A stretch of DNA of 20,191 nucleotides, from contig JAAYWE010000275.1 in the NCBI GenBank assembly GCA_012516755.1, positions 1-20,191 on the forward strand, written 5' to 3'. The notes beneath the pieces are model-generated. The model made no database searches, was not told the origin of the DNA, and was given only the letters and a program-made list of their open reading frames with translations. Positions 1-7,132 of the stretch are shown in pieces (the stretch's first letter is position 1; each line of letters opens with the position of its first letter). A program made the translations under genes and the position numbers. Source of the stretch: Treponema sp. Its GTDB lineage: Bacteria > Spirochaetota > Spirochaetia > Treponematales > Rectinemataceae.

Positions 1-1509
1 ATAAAAAGCCGATGCCAGCAATTCAATTTCAGACTGATTTCGGTAGATATTATTTTTGAACTTTTAAAGCAAGTCGCTTTAGAGACAGGTATCGAAGCGG
101 AAGAAGAGGCACTATTGTGGATAGCTCGAGAAGCTGCTGGCTCTATCCGCGATGCTTATACTCTTTTTGATCAAATTGCTTCTTTTTCTGGTACAAAAAT
201 CACTGCCCAAAATATCAGAGAAACACTGGGATTAGTAGGGCTCGACTCTCTCAATGCCCTTTTTCGAGCAATCATAAAAGGAAACTCCAAGGAGGCATTC
301 GTTATTCTAGATGAAATTCTTATGCAGGGTGTATCTCCAGAACAACTCTTGACAGATGCTGTAAATTACTGCCGTTCTGTTCTGCTTATAATGAACGACA
401 TTAAGAAAGAGGACTTAATAATTGCGCCTCGTGCAGCTTTCGAGCCTATAGTTATCGAATCTCTCTCGAAATCCCAAGTCGAGTATTCTATTGCTCTACT
501 TCTCGATGCATATCGACATCTTAAGGAAAGCATAGAACCACGACACGAAGTCGAATTGGCTATTGCTAAATTGTGCCACCTCTCATCATACATTAGTCCG
601 CATGAGTTATTTGACATGCTCCATAACATTCAGCGGACCTTTAAAACTAATGAAATGCATGCTTTAAGCTTGAACGAAAACAAATCTTCAGAATTATTAA
701 TAAACAAAACGACAAATAACGAATCTTCCGATAGACAAATACTATTGTCCGAATTAAGAAAGAAAATCATTGGCAAATTGCGAAATCAGAACCTCTTCCT
801 GGCGTCGGCTCTAGATAAATCAGCAGAATGGCAATCTAAACATAATGGCCTAATCATCCCTGTTTCAAATCGGGTTGAGATGGACATCCTTTTGCGATTT
901 GAAGCTCTCATCATGGAGACAGCTGCCCAAGTGCTGGGAAAACCATGTGCCATTGAAGTACGGTATTTATCAGGGCAAGAGAGCAGCGAGAATAGCGAAA
1001 ATTGCAACCTCCGTCCCCAGTTACAGCCAAAAACCAAATCAAACGAACCACGATCACAGACTCCTGTCCCTCATGATTGTGAAACTATTCAAGGAGAAAT
1101 TGATCAGAAAAAAGTTGCCAATGAAAGAACCCCCCAAAAATCAAACCCTTCATTACAGGAAAATATAGAGATAATAGGTGAGAAGGAGGTTAGTCCTGAC
1201 TCTCTTGAGCATACTTTCGATACACAGCAAACAGGGCGTTCAGATAATGACGAGAAAATAACGAGCGCTAATCAGATTCAATTCTCAGATAACCTAGAAC
1301 AAAACAAGCCTAAGGAATCGGAAGCTCATGTTATCGATGTTGTATGCAAGGTTTTCAAGGGTGCGGTCATAGGAACAAAGCTCTCTTATGAGCCTTCTAA
1401 TCCCGAAAAATCGTCCTTTGCTTTTAATCTATCAAGGAATACCTCATATTCATCTGAGCTCTCTAATCAGTCTGAAGAATTCACTGATATACAGGATGAA
1501 GAGATCTAG
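1..1509 (+). CDS. dnaX: DNA polymerase III subunit gamma/tau, 3' part (5' end outside window)
   Basis: DnaX is the clamp-loader ATPase of the replicative polymerase. The frame is open from base 1, and its first residues (IKSRCQQFNFRL) match the SRC arginine-finger motif of the AAA+ domain, so only the end of the ATPase core is present. It is followed by the helical lid (AREAAGSIRDAYTLFDQIASF, seen around residues 39-59) and the collar domain III up to about residue 210. The rest, roughly residues 215-502, is a polar, low-complexity linker/tau tail rich in N, S, E and Q, with a more ordered stretch around 240-325. The linker holds a copy of the dispersed repeat at 1006-1018, read as N-L-R-P. 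It starts a dnaX-ybaB-recR cluster, an order conserved in many bacteria. The fragment has no frameshift. Identification is firm; the tail is too divergent to interpret. Confidence 0.93.
   Translation: MKSRCQQFNFRLISVDIIFELLKQVALETGIEAEEEALLWIAREAAGSIRDAYTLFDQIASFSGTKITAQNIRETLGLVGLDSLNALFRAIIKGNSKEAFVILDEILMQGVSPEQLLTDAVNYCRSVLLIMNDIKKEDLIIAPRAAFEPIVIESLSKSQVEYSIALLLDAYRHLKESIEPRHEVELAIAKLCHLSSYISPHELFDMLHNIQRTFKTNEMHALSLNENKSSELLINKTTNNESSDRQILLSELRKKIIGKLRNQNLFLASALDKSAEWQSKHNGLIIPVSNRVEMDILLRFEALIMETAAQVLGKPCAIEVRYLSGQESSENSENCNLRPQLQPKTKSNEPRSQTPVPHDCETIQGEIDQKKVANERTPQKSNPSLQENIEIIGEKEVSPDSLEHTFDTQQTGRSDNDEKITSANQIQFSDNLEQNKPKESEAHVIDVVCKVFKGAVIGTKLSYEPSNPEKSSFAFNLSRNTSYSSELSNQSEEFTDIQDEEI
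1006..1018 (-). repeat. Dispersed repeat copy, GGGGACGGAGGTT form, inside dnaX
   Basis: Perfect 13-mer on the minus strand, antisense to dnaX, read as N-L-R-P in the poorly conserved tau linker. It has the G-preceded, G-centre subtype (GGGGACGGAGG). Confidence 0.85.
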
Positions 1510-1536
1510 ATTTATAAGGAATAAATTGGAGGTTAC

Positions 1537-1890
1537 ATGGATCTTACGAATATTTTCGACATGCTAAAGAATCCACAAGCATTAAAAATGCAGGCTGAAG
1601 AAATGCAAAAAAAAATGAACTCGATTCGAGCGACAGGACAGGCTGGTGGCGGCATGGTCAAAATTACTCTATCAGGAAACATGGAATTGCTTGAATGCCT
1701 AATCTCTGTTGAGCTTTCGGATTTAAAAGATATACCGTTGCTTCAGGATCTCATTCGGGCAGCCCATCATAATGCTACGGAAAAGATTAGAGAAGCCATC
1801 CAAAAAGAATTAGCTGGCTCGTTAGGAGAATTGAGTACTGGCATTCCATTTGGAGACTTTATTGGCAATTTCAAGGGGACGGAGGTTTAA
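1537..1890 (+). CDS. ybaB: YbaB/EbfC family nucleoid-associated protein
   Basis: Small DNA-binding protein of 117 residues, the usual size. The start ATG follows a strong ribosome site (GGAGG at 1527-1531, 5 nt spacing). The N-terminal helix MDLTNIFDMLKNPQALKMQ and the AEEMQKKMNSIRATGQAGGGMVK segment are typical of the family, which forms dimers with tweezer-like coiled arms on DNA. It sits between dnaX and recR, the classic arrangement, and is probably cotranscribed with dnaX (27 nt gap). The C-terminus is odd: the last residues, KGTEV and the stop, are encoded by a copy of the dispersed repeat at 1875-1887, where relatives usually end in a short Gly/Pro-rich tail. Family assignment is confident. 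A repeat origin for the C-terminus is inference. Confidence 0.93.
   Translation: MDLTNIFDMLKNPQALKMQAEEMQKKMNSIRATGQAGGGMVKITLSGNMELLECLISVELSDLKDIPLLQDLIRAAHHNATEKIREAIQKELAGSLGELSTGIPFGDFIGNFKGTEV
1875..1887 (+). repeat. Dispersed repeat copy forming the ybaB C-terminus
   Basis: Perfect GGGGACGGAGGTT in sense orientation. In frame it gives G-T-E-V, and the TAA stop follows directly at 1888-1890. Confidence 0.85.
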
Positions 1891-1974
1891 GTCTCTTCTT
1901 GAATTTCATGCGCTGATTTCTCTCTCGCTCGCTTCTCCATGTTCTAATCTGGACTTTGCTGGCCTTTAGGCTTT

Positions 1975-2020
1975 GATGAGCTTTGGCAAGCTTTGGGGAC
2001 AGCTTTGGGGACAGAGCTTG
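1975..2020 (+). repeat. Short imperfect tandem array with degenerate repeat copies before recR
   Basis: In the 170-bp ybaB-recR gap the octamer AGCTTTGG occurs three times (1979, 1989, 2001). GGGGACAG occurs twice with a 12-bp period (1995 and 2007). The second gives GGGGACAGAGCTT (2007-2019), one mismatch from the A-form of the dispersed repeat. It looks like local duplication around a repeat copy. Confidence 0.6.
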
Positions 2021-2066
2021 ATGATTTCTGAGATTTATAAGATAAGCAAGCAAAAAGGACATGATT

Positions 2067-2669
2067 ATGAAATCAATCGAAGATCTCGTTTCAATTCTCA
2101 CAAGATTGCCGGGAATTGGACGAAAGAGCGCTCTTAGAATTTCATATGCTCTACTAAAATCCGATATCTCTTTCAGCGAAGCCCTTGCTGAAAGCATTCT
2201 ACTGTTGCGTAGTACTGTGCGTTTTTGCTCCGAATGCGGTTCTTATGCTGAAACTGATATTTGCCAGATTTGTCTAGATACTTCCCGCGATCGAAGTATT
2301 ATCTGTGTCGTAGAACAACCACAAGACGTATTCACTATTGAAACATCTAGAGAATACAGAGGTCTCTATCATGTGCTGGGAGGATTGCTTTCTCCTTTAG
2401 AAGGTATTGGTCCTGAGTCTCTAAGCATAAACAAGCTTATCCAGCGCATGCACAATTCCTTTTCAACCTCTGTCCCCATACAGGAAATCATTATTGCAAC
2501 AAATCCAACGGTCGAGGGAGATACCACTGCCCTATATCTAAAGAAATTGTTTGAAAAGGAACCTGTATCAATTACGCGACTAGCTTCTGGTATCCCTGTA
2601 GGAGGGGATCTTGAGTATGCAGATAAGCTGACTCTTGCTCGATCTTTTCAAGGAAGGGCGCCTCTTTAA
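2067..2669 (+). CDS. recR: Recombination mediator protein RecR
   Basis: RecR acts with RecO and RecF to load RecA at gapped DNA. All parts are visible: the helix-hairpin-helix (LTRLPGIGRKSA, about residues 11-22), the C4 zinc finger (C54, C57, C66, C69), the Toprim domain starting at SIICVVEQPQDVFTIE, and the late ATNPTVEGDTTALYL segment. The length of 200 residues is normal. I place the start at the second ATG (2067), because AAGGA at 2055-2059 is 7 nt from it but only 1 nt from the ATG at 2061. A repeat copy (2465-2477) encodes T-S-V-P at residues 134-137, between the RMHN helix and the strand EIIIATNPT. From memory most RecR proteins have a few residues fewer there, which suggests an in-frame insertion. 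Confidence 0.95.
   Translation: MKSIEDLVSILTRLPGIGRKSALRISYALLKSDISFSEALAESILLLRSTVRFCSECGSYAETDICQICLDTSRDRSIICVVEQPQDVFTIETSREYRGLYHVLGGLLSPLEGIGPESLSINKLIQRMHNSFSTSVPIQEIIIATNPTVEGDTTALYLKKLFEKEPVSITRLASGIPVGGDLEYADKLTLARSFQGRAPL
2465..2477 (-). repeat. Dispersed repeat copy, GGGGACAGAGGTT form, inside recR
   Basis: Perfect A-form 13-mer, antisense to recR, read as (S)T-S-V-P at residues 134-137, in an apparently extended Toprim loop. Confidence 0.8.
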
Positions 2670-2707
2670 TTTGAAATAAAAGACACTAGTTATGGGGATT
2701 AAATATT

Positions 2708-3133
2708 GTGATTATAGAGTATAATATTCCTCGATTGGATTTCTTTGCAGCAGGCAAGACTTCAACAGATCTCAAGCATCGATTGATACAACTTGGATTG
2801 CCGCCTCCATTGATTAAGAGAATTGCCATTGCGACCTACGAGGCAGAAATGAATATTGCAATACACGGGGACGGAGGTCGAGCGGAAATTGATATTTCAA
2901 AAGATAAAATTACAACCCGCTTTGTCGACCAAGGCCCAGGCATTCCGGATATCGAGCTTGCAATGCAAGAAGGATATTCAACTGCTCCTGAAGAGATCCA
3001 AAATATGGGATTTGGCGCTGGAATGGGCTTGCCTAATATGAAAAAGAATGCAGATGAACTTATCATTCAAAGTGAGCCAAATATGGGCACGACAGTATTA
3101 ATGAATTTCAACTTGTCTTCTGGAGAGTCATAA
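2708..3133 (+). CDS. Anti-sigma regulatory factor-type ATP-binding protein (HATPase_c, RsbW/RsbT-like)
   Basis: A 141-residue stand-alone GHKL ATPase domain, as in RsbW/RsbT/SpoIIAB switch kinases, which phosphorylate STAS-domain partners or bind sigma factors. Visible motifs are the N box in ATYEAEMNIAIHG (N49), the G1 box DQGPGIPD (residues 74-81) and the G2 box GFGAGMGLPNM (101-111). It starts with GTG at 2708 behind GGGGA at 2694. Its stop is immediately followed by the start of the hydrogenase-like gene, with no spacer, so translation is probably coupled. Such ATPases are known neighbours of HsfB-type hydrogenases, and a joint signalling role is inferred. G-D-G-G at residues 54-57 is encoded by a repeat copy. 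No partner sigma factor, antagonist or phosphatase is in view, so the target is unknown. Confidence 0.85.
   Translation: MIIEYNIPRLDFFAAGKTSTDLKHRLIQLGLPPPLIKRIAIATYEAEMNIAIHGDGGRAEIDISKDKITTRFVDQGPGIPDIELAMQEGYSTAPEEIQNMGFGAGMGLPNMKKNADELIIQSEPNMGTTVLMNFNLSSGES
2867..2878 (+). repeat. Dispersed repeat copy inside the anti-sigma-type ATPase
   Basis: GGGGACGGAGGT in sense orientation, read as G-D-G-G (residues 54-57) just after the N-box helix. The final T of the 13-mer is replaced by C. Gly-rich turns occur here in relatives, so chance cannot be excluded for this copy. Confidence 0.6.
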
Positions 3134-4570
3134 GTGGATCTGGAATCTCAAAATCAAGCTCAGACCATTCTTCCGATTTTTCATTCCGTCCAACTTGACA
3201 CCGATTTGTGTGTTGGCTGCACAACATGTATTAAGTTCTGCCCAACCAAAGCCATCCGTGTTAAGAATGGAAAAGCAAGAATTTTTGAAGATCGATGTAT
3301 AGACTGTGGAGAATGTATTCGCCGATGTCCTAAAGGAGCAAAAAAGGCCGTTTCTGACCCGGTTTTTTTAATGGATGGCTATGATCTCAAGGTTGCTCTA
3401 CCAGCTCCGTCTCTTTATGCTCAATTTGGTCCAAAATATAGTCATTCAGATATTTTCAAAGCACTTCAAAGATCGGGGTTCGATGAGGTTTTTGATGTTG
3501 CATGGGGAGCTATTGTTGTAACAGAGATGACTCGCAACTTGCTTTCACAGACAGACCTAAGGCCTCGCATTTCAAGCGCTTGCCCAGTCGTTGTACGACT
3601 TATCCAACAGAGATTCCCAAGCTTGATCCCGAATCTCGTGCCTATTCTTCCGCCTTTTGAAATAGCAGCAAGAGAAGTGCGAAATAGATTGAATCATCTA
3701 TCAAAGAGGATTGGCATTTTTTTCCTTAGTCCATGTACAGCAAAAGTTACAGCAATCAAGATGCCATTAGGATATGAATGCTCTGCAATCAATGCAGTTT
3801 TTTCGTTTGGTAAAGTATATAGGTTGATGAAGCGCGCGCTTGATCCTCTGTCCCCGTCAATTCCGTTGCAATCTCATTTGCCATCTGATTCAGAAATATC
3901 TTCTACAAAAATTGCTGATATTTCCCATGAAACATCTGGGCCGCCTCTATCTCAACATCTATTACCCATAATGGATAATTTGGATCCTGGAATAGGTTGG
4001 GCACGATCAGATGGAGAACTTGATGCATTGCACATAGAAAATGCAGTCTCTGTCGATGGTATATCTAATGTCATAGAGCTATTAGAAGCTATCGAAAATG
4101 GCAATACTGACTCTATTGAATATGTCGAAGCACTTGCATGTCCTGGCGGCTGCGTAGGTGGACCAATGGCAGTAGAAAACCCTTATATTGCGCGCTCGAC
4201 AATTCGCCAGCGATACCGCTCCGCTGCCCTTGTTTCTACTGTTCCACAGCCTTTCCTGGATCGCTATCAAAATATAAAAGAAAAATCTAAACCTCCGTCC
4301 CCAAAATCCCAAAAATATCTAGAAGAAGACTATAGAGAATATAAATGGAACAAACCTCTGTCCCCCAACCCTGTCCTTGTGCTAAACAAGGATCTATCGA
4401 AAGCCCTCGAAATGGCAGAAAGAATCGAATATATAAGAGGCAAGCTTCCAGGAATCGATTGCGGAGCATGTGGCGCACCAGATTGTGACTCATTCGCAGA
4501 GGATATTGTTCGAGGTTTGAGCACTCTGGAAGAATGTATTCTTCTCGCTGATCAAGATATCAATCAATGA
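3134..4570 (+). CDS. Putative sensory [FeFe]-hydrogenase (HsfB/HydS-like) with C-terminal 4Fe-4S domain
   Basis: A 478-residue protein. Domains in order: a 2[4Fe-4S] ferredoxin domain (C26, C29, C32, C36 and C55, C58, C61, C65); an H-cluster domain with ISSACP (ligand C150), SPCTAK (C201) and ACPGGCVGG (C336, C340), so all four cluster ligands are present; a proline-rich linker (about 375-415); and a C-terminal PF04060-type Fe-S motif (CGACGAPDC plus a later Cys, about 447-470). The proton-relay cysteine of catalytic enzymes (first C of TSCCP) is alanine here (A149), as known for HydS-type sensory hydrogenases with low turnover. Catalytic HydA is therefore less likely. GTG start at 3134, directly after the ATPase gene. 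About 40 extra residues follow LMKRALDPLSP, and three repeat copies lie in this region and the linker. A hydrogen- or redox-sensing role is inference. Confidence 0.85.
   Translation: MDLESQNQAQTILPIFHSVQLDTDLCVGCTTCIKFCPTKAIRVKNGKARIFEDRCIDCGECIRRCPKGAKKAVSDPVFLMDGYDLKVALPAPSLYAQFGPKYSHSDIFKALQRSGFDEVFDVAWGAIVVTEMTRNLLSQTDLRPRISSACPVVVRLIQQRFPSLIPNLVPILPPFEIAAREVRNRLNHLSKRIGIFFLSPCTAKVTAIKMPLGYECSAINAVFSFGKVYRLMKRALDPLSPSIPLQSHLPSDSEISSTKIADISHETSGPPLSQHLLPIMDNLDPGIGWARSDGELDALHIENAVSVDGISNVIELLEAIENGNTDSIEYVEALACPGGCVGGPMAVENPYIARSTIRQRYRSAALVSTVPQPFLDRYQNIKEKSKPPSPKSQKYLEEDYREYKWNKPLSPNPVLVLNKDLSKALEMAERIEYIRGKLPGIDCGACGAPDCDSFAEDIVRGLSTLEECILLADQDINQ
3844..3855 (-). repeat. Dispersed repeat copy, A-form, in hydrogenase H-cluster domain
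   Basis: GGGGACAGAGGA on the minus strand, antisense to the gene, read as P-L-S-P (residues 238-241) at the start of a stretch that appears longer than in relatives. Confidence 0.75.
4290..4302 (-). repeat. Dispersed repeat copy in hydrogenase linker (first)
   Basis: Perfect GGGGACGGAGGTT, antisense, read as (K)P-P-S-P at residues 387-390 between the H-cluster domain and the C-terminal Fe-S domain. Confidence 0.85.
4353..4365 (-). repeat. Dispersed repeat copy in hydrogenase linker (second)
   Basis: Perfect A-form GGGGACAGAGGTT, antisense, read as (K)P-L-S-P at residues 408-411. It is 63 bp (21 codons) from the previous copy, in the same frame and orientation. Confidence 0.85.
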
Positions 4571-4600
4571 TGAATCAACGGCATTTAATAATCGATAAAT

Positions 4601-4629
4601 TTGACAAATAGATATGGAATGAGTATAGT
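4601..4629 (+). promoter_or_regulatory. Sigma-70-type promoter for the glycoside hydrolase gene
   Basis: TTGACA (4601-4606), 17-bp spacer, TATAGT (4624-4629): one mismatch from consensus with ideal spacing. It lies about 100 bp before the TTG start, so the hydrolase probably has its own transcript with a leader of roughly 90 nt. Confidence 0.72.
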
Positions 4630-4728
4630 AAGTTGCGATATGTGTGAATATAATGCAATTTTCTGTAAAGTTTTCCAGTTATCTATAAATTCAGCAAATT
4701 GCAGACATACAATAAGAGGGTAAGTTTC

Positions 4729-6171
4729 TTGAATAAAAAGGATTTTCCTCATATTCACTTTTATGACCAAGACTTTGTCGATATTTATGATCGAACATGG
4801 GCATGGATTGCTGATTGCTGGACAAATGGAGGTAGCCAGACCAAAATCAGCAAGATCAGATTCTTCTATTATCCTGCAAGGAAGACTCTTGATTTTCTGG
4901 AGCAGATCTTGTCCAGTTTCTTTCTAGTATATAGCAATAGGATTTATCCGGCATCAAATGGACTGGATGCCCTTTATACGCTTCAAGAGCCAGATGGCGC
5001 AATTCGCAGCGCCTATGATATAGAGACAGGCGCTCCTATTTTCCCGGAAGATAACCCTCTTGGCGTAACACTTCCCCTTCTCTCATGGGCAGAGTTCAAT
5101 CTCTATCATAAGACAGCCAATAAAAAAAGAGTAAAAGAAATAATGCCAATACTGAGCAATTACTACAGGTGGCTTGAGGCAAATTTCAAAATGCCAAACG
5201 GGCTTTTTTCTACACCTCTTTCTTCTACAGGCATGATAAATTCTCCACGTTCAGAGGCTCGATATTTTATTGATTTCAACGCAACCATGGCTATGAATGC
5301 CCTATATTTGTCTGCTCTGGGGGACATACTTAATGATAAGGACGCTTCTTTTCAATATAAAAGAGACTATTTTTCCATAAAGACAAGAATAAATTCGAAA
5401 ATGTGGAACCCGGAAGACGGCTTCTATTATGATCTGGATGAAAACGAGATCCAAGTACGTACAAAAACGCTAGGGACATATTGGCTGCTATTAGCCGAAA
5501 TTCCTAATGAAGAGCGTGCGGAAAAACTTATAGCCAAATTAAAAGATCCCTCCTGTTTTGGTACTGACAACCCCTTCCCTTCGCTTTCAGTCGATCATCC
5601 AGCCTTTGATAAAAAGGGGCAGGGATTCCGAGGAAGCGTTTTTCCTTGGCTTACATTTATGGTCATCAAGGGGTTGGAAAAATACTATTTTTATGAACTT
5701 GCCAGAAACTCGGCAATTAGGCATCTCTATTATATTCTAGATTCCATGCACAACAGCGATCAAGAAGCTAACAAGCGCAGCAACCATCCTACTGTTTGGA
5801 GCGCCTATCAGCCTATGAATGAAGGAAAAGCCATTTGGGAAGGTCATCCGGATTGGCCTCTGCCAAATCACTTCCCCTCCAATGGCCTCAGCACCGTTAC
5901 CTTGATAATTGAGAATATTATTGGGCTATATATATCGCTGCCCCGAAAAACGGTCGACTGGATAATCCCAAATCTTGAAGTTATGGGTATTGAGAACCTT
6001 TCTCTTAAGCGCAACATGATAACCATTCTTTCTAGCAAATCAGGAAGAGGATGGGAAATTCATATGGAGAGCGAGAAGCTATATTATTTCACCATCAATG
6101 TATTAGGCAAAAAGAAGAAGACGCTCCCCATACCTTCCGGAAAATGTTCTATGCTCATCGACAAGATATAG
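4729..6171 (+). CDS. Glycoside hydrolase, (alpha/alpha)6-barrel, GH63/mannosylglycerate-hydrolase-like
   Basis: A 480-residue cytosolic protein with no signal peptide. It resembles the trehalase/GH63/MGH1-like clan of (alpha/alpha)6 toroids. Motifs include GMINSPRSEARYFIDFN (about residues 168-184), FRGSVFPWLTFMVIKGLEKY (about 301-320), and TVWSAYQPMNEG followed by HPDWPLP (about 354-376), which form the active-site end in this clan. I chose the TTG at 4729 because AAGAGGG (4714-4720) is 8 nt upstream; a TTG at 4699 would add ten residues but has no ribosome site. It probably removes glucose or mannose from an alpha-linked oligosaccharide or compatible solute; the substrate cannot be read from the sequence. 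A near-consensus promoter precedes it, and it converges with pyrH. The fold and clan are fairly certain; the exact family is not. Confidence 0.8.
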   Translation: MNKKDFPHIHFYDQDFVDIYDRTWAWIADCWTNGGSQTKISKIRFFYYPARKTLDFLEQILSSFFLVYSNRIYPASNGLDALYTLQEPDGAIRSAYDIETGAPIFPEDNPLGVTLPLLSWAEFNLYHKTANKKRVKEIMPILSNYYRWLEANFKMPNGLFSTPLSSTGMINSPRSEARYFIDFNATMAMNALYLSALGDILNDKDASFQYKRDYFSIKTRINSKMWNPEDGFYYDLDENEIQVRTKTLGTYWLLLAEIPNEERAEKLIAKLKDPSCFGTDNPFPSLSVDHPAFDKKGQGFRGSVFPWLTFMVIKGLEKYYFYELARNSAIRHLYYILDSMHNSDQEANKRSNHPTVWSAYQPMNEGKAIWEGHPDWPLPNHFPSNGLSTVTLIIENIIGLYISLPRKTVDWIIPNLEVMGIENLSLKRNMITILSSKSGRGWEIHMESEKLYYFTINVLGKKKKTLPIPSGKCSMLIDKI

Positions 6172-6324
6172 AAAAAGCAAGTCTTGCCCCAACTTCAGAT
6201 CTTGGAGTCAAGAACAAGAACAATCTGAAATGTTAAAACACATGTGAGCCATACAGGAAATTGCCAAGTTCGAATGTCCCTTCGATCTGGCGCCTTAAGC
6301 CGATCAATTTAGAACAGAATAAAT

Positions 6325-7059
6325 TTAATCGATTATTGTGCCTATAAATGCTCTATCATTTAAAATATCAGCGAAATTCATCAAGTTGGTCCCCGATGCA
6401 AATATCACCGTAAGACCGAGTTCGCGAGCTTTGTCAGCCGCAATTGGATCGAAGGGCACATTTGCTCCAGGATCCCATTCGGTTCCAATCATCTTCAAAA
6501 GAGAATCAAAAGATATATGAAAAAGCGGCTTTGCATTAGGGTCGACCTTTGGATCGGCACTATAAATCTGAGGGACATTAGAGAGATTCAATATCTTTTC
6601 TGCATTAAAACGCTCAGCAAGAATAACTGCGTCATAGTCCGTAGAAAACCCCGGTTTCCAGCCAGCGGCAATCAATATTTTGCCGTTCATTGTAATATCA
6701 GCGGAAGGATCTGTGACTATTGGATCTCTACAATAATCAGAAAAAACCTCCCTAATCAACTGTGCATTGAGCCTTGTTGCTGCAATGCCTATTCTATCAA
6801 GAGATTGGCGAACATCGATATTTCTGCTTATGCTTGATCCTCCGTCCCTGCTAATCGCTTTGTCCATTTCAACCATTTCCTTATAAGCCTTTTGCCACTG
6901 ACGAGCTGCATAACCTCCACCAACCACAATGATCGCCTTATGATCCCCTCCATTTATCCAGGAAAGTAATACATTTCGAAAATCATATAAGAATATCCCG
7001 CTAGGTCCCTCTTGTGGAGCAACTATGGAACCTCCTAAAGATATCACAATAGTCATCAT
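6325..7059 (-). CDS. pyrH: UMP kinase
   Basis: Amino-acid-kinase fold enzyme phosphorylating UMP to UDP in pyrimidine nucleotide synthesis; 244 residues. Visible motifs are ISLGGSIVAP at the N-terminus, VVGGGYAARQWQKAY, DRIGIAATRLNAQL, GWKPGFSTDYDAVILA and the late GANVPFDPIAADKARELGL. The form with RLNAQL and GWKPGFSTD resembles treponemal/archaeal PyrH more than E. coli PyrH. The start is behind GGGGG; ATG 7059 and ATG 7056 are both possible. Residues about 62-82 (EMDKAISRDGGSSISRN) form a polar stretch with no counterpart I recall between the YKE helix and SLDRIGIAATRL, and it contains a repeat copy (R-D-G-G-S, residues 71-75). It is followed downstream by the convergent glycoside hydrolase and preceded by the RocB-like gene. 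Confidence 0.9.
   Translation of the reverse strand: MMTIVISLGGSIVAPQEGPSGIFLYDFRNVLLSWINGGDHKAIIVVGGGYAARQWQKAYKEMVEMDKAISRDGGSSISRNIDVRQSLDRIGIAATRLNAQLIREVFSDYCRDPIVTDPSADITMNGKILIAAGWKPGFSTDYDAVILAERFNAEKILNLSNVPQIYSADPKVDPNAKPLFHISFDSLLKMIGTEWDPGANVPFDPIAADKARELGLTVIFASGTNLMNFADILNDRAFIGTIID
6838..6848 (-). repeat. Dispersed repeat copy inside pyrH
   Basis: AGGGACGGAGGA in sense orientation with pyrH, read as R-D-G-G-S (residues 71-75), inside a polar stretch that looks extra for the family. It belongs to the A-preceded subtype. Confidence 0.75.
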
Positions 7060-7132
7060 TATTCCCCCTTTTGTTTATATGATGTCTTCTCTATATTCAT
7101 ATAAGGTATAATTAAATAATGAATTATTTGAG

